NCBI GenBank assembly: GCA_903915035.1
Contig: CAIWRI010000078.1
Span: 1-64,000 of the forward strand
DNA from: an uncultured Nitrosomonadales bacterium
GTDB taxonomy: Bacteria; Pseudomonadota; Gammaproteobacteria; Burkholderiales; Gallionellaceae
Length of the DNA stretch: 64,000 bases
Direction of reading: 5' to 3'
How positions within the stretch are numbered: position 1 is the stretch's first letter; each line of letters starts with the position of its first letter. The notes beneath the pieces were generated by a model. The model saw only the letters and a program-made list of their open reading frames with translations, was not told the origin of the DNA and ran no database searches. Shown piece after piece: positions 30,495-39,506 of the stretch. The translations under genes and the position numbers were made by a program.

Positions 30495-31226
30495 GTGATT
30501 AAGCGCACGATAAAATTGGCAGAAATTTCAGTTGTAAAACGCCCGCTTCCTACCGCGGAGACGCCACTCATCCCCGCCTATCTGCAGCAAACCTATTGGT
30601 GGGCCTACCTGCATCCAAGGGCAGTACACTTCTTCGAGCGCAGCTGGTTAATCAACCTTATTCTGCTCGGCAATTACCGTCGCCTCTCTGGCATTGCGCT
30701 TGACGCTCTGGGCGACGCCCTTGACGGAGCCACCCTCCAGGTCGCCTGTGTGTATGGTGACTTCACTGAACAACTGCGCCGTCGCTTGTCAGCTTGCGGG
30801 CGGCTGGAGGTGGTCGATGTGTTACCCATCCAGCTCGTCAACCTTGCGCGCAAACTGCCCTCCGATCCGCGCGTGCAACTGACCTGCGCCAACGCGGAAA
30901 ACATCGGCGGCGAAGCTGCGCGTTACGAGCGCGCAGTGCTTTTCTTCCTCCTTCACGAACAACCGGAAGCGGTACGCCGTGCCACATTGGCAGAGGTGTG
31001 GCGACTGGTCAAGCCGGGTGGCAGTATCGTCATTATCGACTACCATTGTCCTGACTGGTGGCAGCCTCTGCGCTGGCCGCTAGCCGCCGTGCTGCAGACT
31101 CTGGAGCCGTATGCGCTTGATCTGTGGCGACATGAGTTGTGTCATTTCCTGCCTGCTCCCGCTCATATTCTCCGCCAGCAAACCTACTATGGCGGCATCT
31201 ATCAACTACTCGAACTCCGCCGCTAA
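30495..31226 (+). CDS. rquA: RquA-type methyltransferase-like rhodoquinone biosynthesis protein
   Basis: PAYLQQTYWWAYLHPRAVHFFERSWLINLILLGNYRRL...LQVACVYGDFT: RquA-like motifs. Confidence 0.78.
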   Translation: MIKRTIKLAEISVVKRPLPTAETPLIPAYLQQTYWWAYLHPRAVHFFERSWLINLILLGNYRRLSGIALDALGDALDGATLQVACVYGDFTEQLRRRLSACGRLEVVDVLPIQLVNLARKLPSDPRVQLTCANAENIGGEAARYERAVLFFLLHEQPEAVRRATLAEVWRLVKPGGSIVIIDYHCPDWWQPLRWPLAAVLQTLEPYALDLWRHELCHFLPAPAHILRQQTYYGGIYQLLELRR

Positions 31227-31255
31227 ACCGGCCATAGGCTATCCGGCATATTGTT

Positions 31256-31711
31256 TTGATGTTTAACCGGCGTTATTATTCGTTCCAGTGGCTTGGCAGT
31301 GGTTGCGTCATTACCATGCCTGTTAACAGCATTTTTCAGCAGGACACTGCCGGCAAGCGGCATCGCCCGGTAGCAATGACAGAGCGCTCGGTGACCAAGG
31401 CAGAGCACTCGGTGAAAAGCACAGAGCGCTCGGTAGCAATGGCCGAGCACTCGGTGGAAAGCACAGAGCGCTCGGCGGAAAACACAGAGCGCTCGGTGAA
31501 AATGGCAGAGCGCTCGGTGGAAATGGCAGAGCGCTCGGCGGAAAGCACAGAGCGCTCGGCGAACAAGACAGAGCACTCGGCGAACAAGACAGAGCGCTCG
31601 GTGGAGAAGGCCGAGCACTCGCTGGAAACCACCGAGCACTCGGCAGCGATGGCATATCACTCGGTGAAAGTGACCAACCATTTCGTGATAATCACAACCC
31701 GATTGAGCTGA
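31256..31711 (+). CDS. Hypothetical protein made of TERSVxx/AERSVxx heptad repeats
   Basis: ORF spanning an in-frame 21-bp tandem repeat; coding status uncertain because long ORFs also exist on the opposite strand. Confidence 0.4.
   Translation: MMFNRRYYSFQWLGSGCVITMPVNSIFQQDTAGKRHRPVAMTERSVTKAEHSVKSTERSVAMAEHSVESTERSAENTERSVKMAERSVEMAERSAESTERSANKTEHSANKTERSVEKAEHSLETTEHSAAMAYHSVKVTNHFVIITTRLS
31378..31690. repeat. 21-bp minisatellite, about 14 units, core GAG(C)(G/A)CTCGG
   Basis: Units such as ACAGAGCGCTCGGTGAAAATG / GCAGAGCGCTCGGTGGAAATG / GCAGAGCGCTCGGCGGAAAGC in uninterrupted 21-nt register. Confidence 0.93.
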
Positions 31712-31880
31712 ATTCCCTGTTGAAAAATTGTTCTCTACGCTAACTCATGATCTTAAGGTGGAAGCCAAATGATCCGGAGCCCGGGCGTAGCCCCCTTACG
31801 GCAATATCCCGCGCATGCCGGTAAACAAAATCAGCCGCCGGCTCCACAATATTCATTTCGCCATCAGGAATGCCGGCATG

Positions 31881-32786
31881 CTATACGCCGCGCATCAGCC
31901 ACCACCAGATAGTCAGTGTGACAAAGGAAATCATCAGCCCCATTGCCACCATCAGCGTGGCAAAAGGCGGATCAAGATCATGTTCGGTCGCCAGGATGGC
32001 CGCTGTAATCATCGGCGGCATGGCCGATTCAAACAGGGTGATTTGTATTGCCTGGCCGTGAGCGCCAAGCACTGGCACATATAAAATAAACAGTAGCAGC
32101 GGCGCTAACAATAATTTGAATCCCAGACCGACTGCCAGCTTCAGGCCATTTCCGGCCAGATGGCCCAGACGCAACTGAAAACCGACTGAGAGCAAAGCCA
32201 GCGGCGCCAGGGTATCGCCCATGCGTTTCAATACGACGCTCAGCCACTCAGGATAAGCCAGCGGAATGAGCAGCAGCGCGATGACCAGTGCGATAAAGGG
32301 CGGAAACAGCGTGATACGTTTGAGCATCGCACCCACCGTAGGCGGACCTTCGGAATAAATCCCCGCAACCAGTATCCCCAGCGTGGCCAGCACCAGAAAC
32401 GAGCCTAACTGATCGACGATAATGCCGGTGGCCAGCCCCTGATGTCCGTAATACGCCTCTATCATCGGCAAGCCAAGATAAGAGGTATTGCCCAGCCCGC
32501 CGGTCAGAATCAGTGCACCCACCGTGCGGCGCGGCCACTTCAGCCAGCGTCCGACAGAATAGAAAAAACCGGCCGACAGCGAAAACAGCAACCAGGCCAT
32601 TCCCGCCATTAAGCCTATATCACCGCCCAGCTTCAGTTCATGCACATACAACAGCGTCAATGACGGCAGCGAGACATAAATGATGTAACTGTTGAGCACC
32701 GCAGGCGTATTGATTGGCATGCGCTTGTAGCGATGCAGCAACACACCGGCGACAAAACACAGAACCAGTAATATCAGGTTATTCAT
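31881..32786 (-). CDS. AEC family transporter
   Basis: PINTPAVLNSYIIYVSLPSLTLLYVHELKLGG; ten-TM auxin-efflux-carrier-type protein. Confidence 0.85.
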   Translation of the reverse strand: MNNLILLVLCFVAGVLLHRYKRMPINTPAVLNSYIIYVSLPSLTLLYVHELKLGGDIGLMAGMAWLLFSLSAGFFYSVGRWLKWPRRTVGALILTGGLGNTSYLGLPMIEAYYGHQGLATGIIVDQLGSFLVLATLGILVAGIYSEGPPTVGAMLKRITLFPPFIALVIALLLIPLAYPEWLSVVLKRMGDTLAPLALLSVGFQLRLGHLAGNGLKLAVGLGFKLLLAPLLLFILYVPVLGAHGQAIQITLFESAMPPMITAAILATEHDLDPPFATLMVAMGLMISFVTLTIWWWLMRGV

Positions 32787-32804
32787 AAGCGCTTAAACGC
32801 GTTT

Positions 32805-34247
32805 TCATGCCGGAATATGCGCTGCAATAAACGCCTTGAGCGTCGCCACGTCAGCCTCCATCACGTCGACGCGTTGCGGCAGGTTTTCAATCCCCGCCAT
32901 GGACGCAGGACGTTCAGGTTTGCGCCCCAAGGCTTCAAGGATGGTTTCTTCAAACTTGGCAGGCAATGCGGTTTCCAGACAGATCAGCGGCAAACCGGGA
33001 CGGCGCTGCTCCAGCCCCACTTTCAGCCCGTCGGCGGTATGCGTATCCACCATCACGCCGTATTCCTCCCATAATTCCCTTATCGTCTTGAGCCTGTCAA
33101 AGTGCGAACTCTTGCCGGAACTAATGCCAAACCCGGGCAAGGCATCCCAGTACGCCGTGTGTTTTATATCGAACGCGGCCGTATCGGCGGCATTATCCAC
33201 CCGGCTCCAGAATTCGCGCACCTGAGCGCCATCGCGTCCGACCAGATCGAAGATGAAGCGCTCAAAATTGGATGCCTTGGAAATATCCATCGACGGACTG
33301 CTGGTCTGATAGGTATGATCGGTGCCTCGCGGACGATACGCGCCGGTACGGAAAAATTCATCCAGCACGTCGTTTTCATTCGTGGCCAGGATCAACTGAC
33401 CTATCGGCAAGCCCATCATGCGCGCGATGTGTCCCGCACAGATATTGCCAAAGTTACCCGAAGGCACCGAGAAGGCAACCTGCTCATCATTGGATTGGGT
33501 CGCCGCAAAATATCCCTTGAAGTAATACACAATCTGCGCCGACACACGCCCCCAGTTGATCGAATTAACGGTACCTATCTTATGCGCGGCCTTGAAGGCG
33601 TGATCGTTGGATACGGCTTTCACCATATCCTGAGCATCGTCGAACATGCCGTTGATGGCGATGTTATGGATATTCTCATCCTGCAGCGAATACATTTGCG
33701 CGCGCTGAAAGGCGGACATTTTGCCATCAGGCGACAACATGAACACGCGAATGCCCCGCTTGCCGCGCATCGCATATTCGGCGGCGGAACCCGTGTCACC
33801 TGAAGTTGCGCCCAGAATATTCAGCTCTTCATGCTGCTTATTCAGTGCATATTCGAACAGATTGCCCAGCAACTGCATTGCCATGTCCTTGAACGCCAGC
33901 GTAGGTCCGTTGGACAATTCCAGAATATGTACGCCCGGCAGCAGCGTGCGCAAAGGGGTAATCTGTGAAAAATCCGAATCCGCACGACCGTTGTTGTACA
34001 CCTCAGCGGTATAGGTTTTGTCGATAAGCGCTTTCAGATCATCAGCGGGAATATCCGTTGCAAATTTGGCGAGCACGGCGAAGGCCAGTTCAGCGTAAGA
34101 CAGATTGCGCCAAACATCCAGTTCCGCTCTTGTCACTTGCGGATATTCTTCCGGCAGATACAATCCTCCGTCCGGTGCCAGGCCTGCCAGCAGAATTTCA
34201 GTAAAGGTCTTGGCGGGCGCATTGCCGCGTGTGGAAATATATTTCAT
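32805..34247 (-). CDS. thrC: Threonine synthase
   Basis: MKYISTRGNAPAKTFTEILLAGLAPDGGLYLPE; GPTLAFKDMAMQLLG. Confidence 0.96.
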   Translation of the reverse strand: MKYISTRGNAPAKTFTEILLAGLAPDGGLYLPEEYPQVTRAELDVWRNLSYAELAFAVLAKFATDIPADDLKALIDKTYTAEVYNNGRADSDFSQITPLRTLLPGVHILELSNGPTLAFKDMAMQLLGNLFEYALNKQHEELNILGATSGDTGSAAEYAMRGKRGIRVFMLSPDGKMSAFQRAQMYSLQDENIHNIAINGMFDDAQDMVKAVSNDHAFKAAHKIGTVNSINWGRVSAQIVYYFKGYFAATQSNDEQVAFSVPSGNFGNICAGHIARMMGLPIGQLILATNENDVLDEFFRTGAYRPRGTDHTYQTSSPSMDISKASNFERFIFDLVGRDGAQVREFWSRVDNAADTAAFDIKHTAYWDALPGFGISSGKSSHFDRLKTIRELWEEYGVMVDTHTADGLKVGLEQRRPGLPLICLETALPAKFEETILEALGRKPERPASMAGIENLPQRVDVMEADVATLKAFIAAHIPA

Positions 34248-34355
34248 CGGTCACTCACTTTAATCATTCTATGAACGGCGGAATCCAGTTGTTGCAAAGA
34301 CGCCCCGCATCGGATCAAACCACGTTGTCGCCTTCGCCGGTTCGTCTTTGAGCCG

Positions 34356-34377
34356 AATTCCGGCCTGCACCGGAATA
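34356..34377. repeat. Short dyad ATTCCGGcctgcaCCGGAAT, REP-like intergenic element
   Basis: Between hom and thrC; resembles ATTCCGGCCTGCGCCGGAAT-type proteobacterial repeats. Confidence 0.5.
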
Positions 34378-34385
34378 ACAGTTTA

Positions 34386-35699
34386 TTATTTACCCAGCTC
34401 TTCCATGCGCAACATGGTTACCTTGCCGACGACCACGCCCAAAGCCTCAATTTTCACAATTGCCGCATTGATATATTTTTCACGCGTCTGATGGGTAAGC
34501 AGAATCAGATCGGCCTGTGTTTCGCCCTCGCCGGGTTCCTTCTGAATCACGGCATCAATGGAAATCTGCTCATCGGCCAGAATACGCGTGATGTCAGCCA
34601 GCACGCCCATCTTGTCGGCAACCCGCAGGCGCAGATAATAACTGGAGATCACCTCACCGATAGCCAGAATCGGCAAATCAACCAGGGCGTCAGGCTGGAA
34701 GGCCAGATGCGGCACACGATTTTCCGGATCAGCAGTATGCATGCGAGTGATATCCACCAGATCCGCGATGACTGAACTGGCGGTAGGTTCCGCTCCCGCG
34801 CCCTTGCCGTAATACAATGTGGAACCGACGGCATCGCCCTGCACCAGCACCGCGTTCATCGGGCCTTCCACATTAGCGATCAGACGTTTGGCGGGAATCA
34901 GCGTGGGATGCACGCGTAACTCAACACCTTCTTCGGTGCGCTTGGTGATGCCCAGCAGCTTGATGCGATAGCCCAGTTGTTCGGCATAGCGGATATCAAT
35001 CGAATCCAGTTTGGAAATGCCTTCAATATAAGCCTTATCGAATTGCACCGGAATACCGAAAGCCAGCGAGGCTAGCAGCGTAATCTTGTGCGCGGCATCC
35101 ACGCCCTCAACGTCAAAGGTCGGATCAGCCTCGGCATAGCCCAGGCGTTGCGCTTCCTTCAAGACAGTGTCAAAAGCCAACCCCTTGTCGCGCATTTCGG
35201 ACAAGATGAAATTGGTCGTGCCGTTGATGATCCCGGCGATCCACTCAATGCGGTTCGCCGTCAGGCCTTCTCTGACCGCCTTGACGATAGGAATGCCGCC
35301 CGCTACCGCCGCCTCGAACGCAACCATTACGCCCTTGTCTTGCGCTGCCTTGAAGATTTCATTGCCGTTTGTCGCCAGCAGCGCCTTGTTGGCGGTGACC
35401 ACATGCTTGCCGTTAGCGATCGCCTGCATCACCAGATCTTTGGCTACGCCGTAACCGCCGATCAGTTCGATAACGATATCCACCTCCGGATCGTTCACCA
35501 CGGAAAAAGCGTCCTCAGTCACACGGCAGGCACCCCCGGTGACTTGTCGTGCCAGTGCCATATTTTTATCCGCAACAACAACGATGCGAATCGGTCGCCC
35601 TGCACGCCGGGTAATTTCTTCGGCGTTGCGCTGCAATACCGCAAAGGTACCGCCACCGACGGTGCCGATGCCCAGCAGTCCTACATTGATTGGTTTCAT
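34386..35699 (-). CDS. hom: Homoserine dehydrogenase
   Basis: INVGLLGIGTVGGGTFAVLQRNAEEI; C-terminal ACT domain. Confidence 0.96.
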   Translation of the reverse strand: MKPINVGLLGIGTVGGGTFAVLQRNAEEITRRAGRPIRIVVVADKNMALARQVTGGACRVTEDAFSVVNDPEVDIVIELIGGYGVAKDLVMQAIANGKHVVTANKALLATNGNEIFKAAQDKGVMVAFEAAVAGGIPIVKAVREGLTANRIEWIAGIINGTTNFILSEMRDKGLAFDTVLKEAQRLGYAEADPTFDVEGVDAAHKITLLASLAFGIPVQFDKAYIEGISKLDSIDIRYAEQLGYRIKLLGITKRTEEGVELRVHPTLIPAKRLIANVEGPMNAVLVQGDAVGSTLYYGKGAGAEPTASSVIADLVDITRMHTADPENRVPHLAFQPDALVDLPILAIGEVISSYYLRLRVADKMGVLADITRILADEQISIDAVIQKEPGEGETQADLILLTHQTREKYINAAIVKIEALGVVVGKVTMLRMEELGK

Positions 35700-35759
35700 A
35701 AATTAGTTCCTGGTTGTTAGTTGGAGACGCGCCGTTTTATCAAACGGCTGGCGACTGTA

Positions 35760-36986
35760 TTATTTGCTGTATCTGTTGCGGTAATGTTCCAGAAAGCGCG
35801 CGATGCGGGTGAAGGCTTCGTTCAAATCATCCATGGTCGGCAAAAATACCAGGCGCAGGTGATCGGTTTGCTTCCAATTGAAGCCACTACCCTGCACCGC
35901 CAGCACCTTTTCAGTCTCCAGCAATTCGAGAATAAACTGCTGATCATCTGCAATTGGATACATCTCGGGATCAAAGCGAGGGAACAGATACAGACCGGCT
36001 TTCGGTTTGACGCAGGAAACGCCGGGGATCGCTGTCAGCAACTGATAAGCCAGATCGCGCTGCTTGCACAGGCGACCGGTCGGAGCCACCAGATCGTTGA
36101 TACTCTGATAGCCACCCAGCGCAGTCTGAATCGCGAATTGTCCGGGCACATTTGAACACAAGCGCATCGACGCTAAAATTGTCAGCCCGTTGATATAGTC
36201 CTGTGCATGCTTCTTCTCGCCTGACACGACCAGCCAGCCGGAACGATAGCCGCAGGCACGGTAGTTTTTCGACAGGCCGTTTAAAGTCACAAACAGCACA
36301 TCATTCGCAAGCGAGGCAATTGAGGTATGAATCGCACCGTCGTACAACATTTTGTCGTAAATCTCATCGGCAAAGATGATCAGATGATGTTCGCGTGCAA
36401 TCTGAATAATCTCTTTGAGAATATCGTCGGAATACAGAGCTCCGGTCGGATTGTTCGGATTGATGATGACAATGGCACGCGTGCGCCCGGTAATTTTTGA
36501 CTTGATATCCGCCAGGTCAGGCATCCATTCATTAGCCTCATCACACAGATAATGACGCGCAGTTCCGCCGGCAAGGGTGACTGCTGCCGTCCATAGCGGA
36601 TAGTCAGGCGCCGGCACCAGCACTTCGTCGCCGGTATTGAGCAAGCCCTGCATCGCCATCACGATCAACTCGGACGCGCCATTGCCGATGTAAATATCTT
36701 CCAGCCCCACGCCCGCTATTTTTTTCGACTGACAATAATGCATGATTGCCTTGCGCGCGGCGAACATCCCTTTTGAGTCGGAATAACCGGACGAATTCGG
36801 CAGATTCAAGATCACATCCTGCTGAATTTCTTCCGGCACTTCAAAGCCGAAAGGCGCCAGATTGCCGATATTCAGCTTGATGATGCGCTGGCCTTCCTCT
36901 TCCATTTGTTTGGAGCGTTCCATCACCGGTCCGCGGATGTCATAACAAACGTTGGCCAGCTTATCGGACTTTAATATTGGTTTCAC
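35760..36986 (-). CDS. PLP-dependent aminotransferase (alanine transaminase AlaA-type)
   Basis: Class I/II aminotransferase motifs IVIINPNNPTGALYSDD, LSKNYRACGYRSGW. Confidence 0.9.
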   Translation of the reverse strand: MKPILKSDKLANVCYDIRGPVMERSKQMEEEGQRIIKLNIGNLAPFGFEVPEEIQQDVILNLPNSSGYSDSKGMFAARKAIMHYCQSKKIAGVGLEDIYIGNGASELIVMAMQGLLNTGDEVLVPAPDYPLWTAAVTLAGGTARHYLCDEANEWMPDLADIKSKITGRTRAIVIINPNNPTGALYSDDILKEIIQIAREHHLIIFADEIYDKMLYDGAIHTSIASLANDVLFVTLNGLSKNYRACGYRSGWLVVSGEKKHAQDYINGLTILASMRLCSNVPGQFAIQTALGGYQSINDLVAPTGRLCKQRDLAYQLLTAIPGVSCVKPKAGLYLFPRFDPEMYPIADDQQFILELLETEKVLAVQGSGFNWKQTDHLRLVFLPTMDDLNEAFTRIARFLEHYRNRYSK

Positions 36987-37177
36987 TTAATTTTTACTCA
37001 AGGTAAGCGCACGGAACTAGCGCGAAAGTCGGCGATTTTACCCTTGCTATCCGCGCACAGCAAATTTGTACGACATGAAATCCCAAAAATCTGAAAAATT
37101 CGACCTTCAATTTGACGTACCGCATCGTCAGGCTCTACACTTACTACCCTATTCAGTCTTGACTTGCGAGTTTACAA

Positions 37178-37546
37178 ATGAAATTTCATCTGGCAAATCC
37201 GGGCAACACCAAACTTTTCACAGGTTATGCCGCCGATCACGTCATGGTTAATCGCGAGCGCTACAGCAGCAGTATCGTGGTGCGCGCAGATGAAATCCGC
37301 ACCGACTGGCAGATTGCCAGCTTCGATGAATTAAATGAAGCGCATTTCGAATACTTTCTGGCACTGCAACCAGAGGTGCTGTTATTGGGTACCGGCACCA
37401 GGCAGCAATTTCCTCACCCGCGGCTGTATCGAGCCCTGACCAATGCCGGCATTGGCATAGAATGCATGGATACGCCTGCCGCCTGCCGCACTTATAACAT
37501 TCTGGTAGAGGAAGACCGGAAAGTGGTCGCGGCAATACTGTTTTGA
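37178..37546 (+). CDS. Mth938-like domain protein (DUF498)
   Basis: PEVLLLGTGTRQQFPHPRLYRALTNAGIGIECMDTPAACRTYNILVEEDRKVVAAIL. Confidence 0.88.
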   Translation: MKFHLANPGNTKLFTGYAADHVMVNRERYSSSIVVRADEIRTDWQIASFDELNEAHFEYFLALQPEVLLLGTGTRQQFPHPRLYRALTNAGIGIECMDTPAACRTYNILVEEDRKVVAAILF

Positions 37547-37552
37547 AAAGGG

Positions 37553-37614
37553 CAAGTAGTCAGTAGCAAGTAGTCAGTGAGGGCAGGTTTCCACTCACTA
37601 CTTACCACTCACTA
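37553..37614. repeat. AGTAGTCAGTG/CACTCACTACT inverted short-repeat cluster
   Basis: CAAGTAGTCAGTAGCAAGTAGTCAGTGAGGGCAGGTTTCCACTCACTACTTACCACTCACT between DUF498 and moxR. Confidence 0.7.
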
Positions 37615-37630
37615 TGTTGAGAGGAATTCC

Positions 37631-38545
37631 ATGAACCTGAACAACGTCATCCGGCAGGTCGAGAGTGTCATTTTAGGCAAGCCGCAGCAAATCCGTTTTG
37701 CGCTTACCTGTCTGCTGGCACGCGGTCATTTACTGATAGAAGATTTGCCCGGTGTCGGCAAAACCACCCTGGCTCAGGTGCTGGCGCGCACACTGGGTTT
37801 ACAGTTTTCACGCATTCAGTTTACCAGCGATCTGTTGCCAGCTGACATCCTTGGCGTATCGGTATACGAACGGGCCAAAACCGATACAACAACCGGACAG
37901 TTTATCTTTCATGCAGGGCCCATTTTTGCACAAATGCTGCTGGCGGATGAAGTCAACCGGGCCACGCCCAAAGCCCAAAGCGCCTTGCTCGAAGCGATGG
38001 AAGAGCATCAGGTGACCATAGAAGGCACAACGCGACAGCTCCCCTCCCCGTTCTTCGTTATCGCCACGCAAAATCCTTCCTGCCAGATTGGTACTTTTCC
38101 ACTTCCGGAATCACAACTCGACCGGTTTTTGATGCGTATCCAGATGGGCTATCCCGACAGCGAAGCGGAGCGAGGCTTATTGTCCGGTGTGGACCGGCGC
38201 GAAATCATCGCCAAACTCACCCCGCAAATGGATGACGCGGAATTGCGATCCTTGCAACAGCGCACCAGGCAGGTATTCGTCTCTGCTGCACTGTTAGATT
38301 ATGTGCAAGCCATTTTGCGCTACACCCGCGAGTCATCCCGCTATACGCACGGTTTGAGTCCCAGGGCGGGCCTGACCCTGTTGTCTGCCGCACGCGGCTG
38401 GGCAATGCTCGATGGACGCGATGCAGTGTTACCTGAAGATGTACAGATGATTTTGCCCGGCGTGGTTAGCCACCGTTTGCAGAGCGACTATGCAAAATCA
38501 GACAGCGCGGCACGCGAATTGATCGAAGCTATTCCTATCCCCTGA
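37631..38545 (+). CDS. MoxR-family AAA ATPase
   Basis: LLIEDLPGVGKTTLAQVLARTLGLQFSRIQFTSDLLPADILG. Confidence 0.94.
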   Translation: MNLNNVIRQVESVILGKPQQIRFALTCLLARGHLLIEDLPGVGKTTLAQVLARTLGLQFSRIQFTSDLLPADILGVSVYERAKTDTTTGQFIFHAGPIFAQMLLADEVNRATPKAQSALLEAMEEHQVTIEGTTRQLPSPFFVIATQNPSCQIGTFPLPESQLDRFLMRIQMGYPDSEAERGLLSGVDRREIIAKLTPQMDDAELRSLQQRTRQVFVSAALLDYVQAILRYTRESSRYTHGLSPRAGLTLLSAARGWAMLDGRDAVLPEDVQMILPGVVSHRLQSDYAKSDSAARELIEAIPIP

Positions 38546-38549
38546 CGCC

Positions 38550-39506
38550 GTGCGCAGCGCACTTAAACTTCGCCTTAGCAAATGGCTGTTCCGCCCTAAG
38601 ATTGAACACGGCAGCATCGTACTCACTCAGCGCCGTATCTTCATTTTACCGACCCGGCAAGGTCTGGCACTGGTGCTTCTGCTCATCGTCATGCTGCTGG
38701 GTGACATTAACTACAGCCTGAGCCTGGGCTATATGCTGACTTTTTTGCTGGCGATGATGTCTGTGCTGTCCATGTTGCACGCCTTCCGTAATCTGGCACA
38801 GCTGGAAATAAGCGCAGGCCGCGTTGAACCCGTCTTCAGCGGTGAGACAGCGCGTTTTCTGCTGCATTTCAACAGCAAAATTCCCCGCTACCAATTGGTA
38901 TTGCAAGGCCGTGATTCAGTCTGTTTCGACCTTCCTGCGGGACGGAACAGTGAAATCATCTATCCTGCACTGGCGACAAAACGCGGCAGGCTAAGCGCAG
39001 GCCGGTTGACACTCTACACAGAGTTTCCGCTTGGCCTGTTTCACGCCTGGTGTTATCTGCATTTCGACACTTGGGCCCTGATCTATCCAAATCCCTGCGC
39101 CAGCGCACCGCTGCCCATAGGCGAAACACCGGACAGTACGGGCAAACGTAGCGTGACAGGTGATGATGATTTTGCCGGCTTGCGCAACTACGTATCGGGT
39201 GATGCACTGCCGCGCATTGCCTGGAAAGCTTATGCACGGGGACATGCCTTGCAGGTAAAACAGTTCGCAACTCAGCTCGGCGAAGAAATCGTTTTGCGTC
39301 TGACTGATGCACCGGAACCCGGACTGGAAGGGAAGCTGTCACGCATGACACGCTGGGTGCTGGATGCAGAGCGACAAGGATTGCGCTATGGTTTGAACCT
39401 GCCGGATAGCGAATTGAATGCCGGCAACGGCACAGCGCATCGCGATGAATGTCTGCGCCGTCTGGCCTTGTACGGCTTGAGCGACGCCTCACCAAACCCG
39501 CCATGA
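38550..39506 (+). CDS. DUF58 domain protein
   Basis: DDFAGLRNYVSGDALPRIAWKAYAR motif; follows moxR. Confidence 0.88.
   Translation: MRSALKLRLSKWLFRPKIEHGSIVLTQRRIFILPTRQGLALVLLLIVMLLGDINYSLSLGYMLTFLLAMMSVLSMLHAFRNLAQLEISAGRVEPVFSGETARFLLHFNSKIPRYQLVLQGRDSVCFDLPAGRNSEIIYPALATKRGRLSAGRLTLYTEFPLGLFHAWCYLHFDTWALIYPNPCASAPLPIGETPDSTGKRSVTGDDDFAGLRNYVSGDALPRIAWKAYARGHALQVKQFATQLGEEIVLRLTDAPEPGLEGKLSRMTRWVLDAERQGLRYGLNLPDSELNAGNGTAHRDECLRRLALYGLSDASPNPP

Noticed and set aside
31223-31681. Minus-strand ORFs over the 21-bp repeat (Cys/Arg-rich and Pro/Ser-rich translations)
   Set aside because: Open frames on all strands are expected from an in-frame tandem repeat lacking stops; compositions are implausible and no start context was recognised.
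31378-31690. Possible CRISPR array from regular 21-bp periodicity
   Set aside because: Units are contiguous and similar throughout with no unique spacers of ~30 nt and no cas genes; this is a minisatellite.
33102-33803. 233-aa plus-strand ORF opposite thrC
   Set aside because: Threonine synthase on the minus strand is unambiguous; the antisense frame has low-complexity, non-domain sequence.
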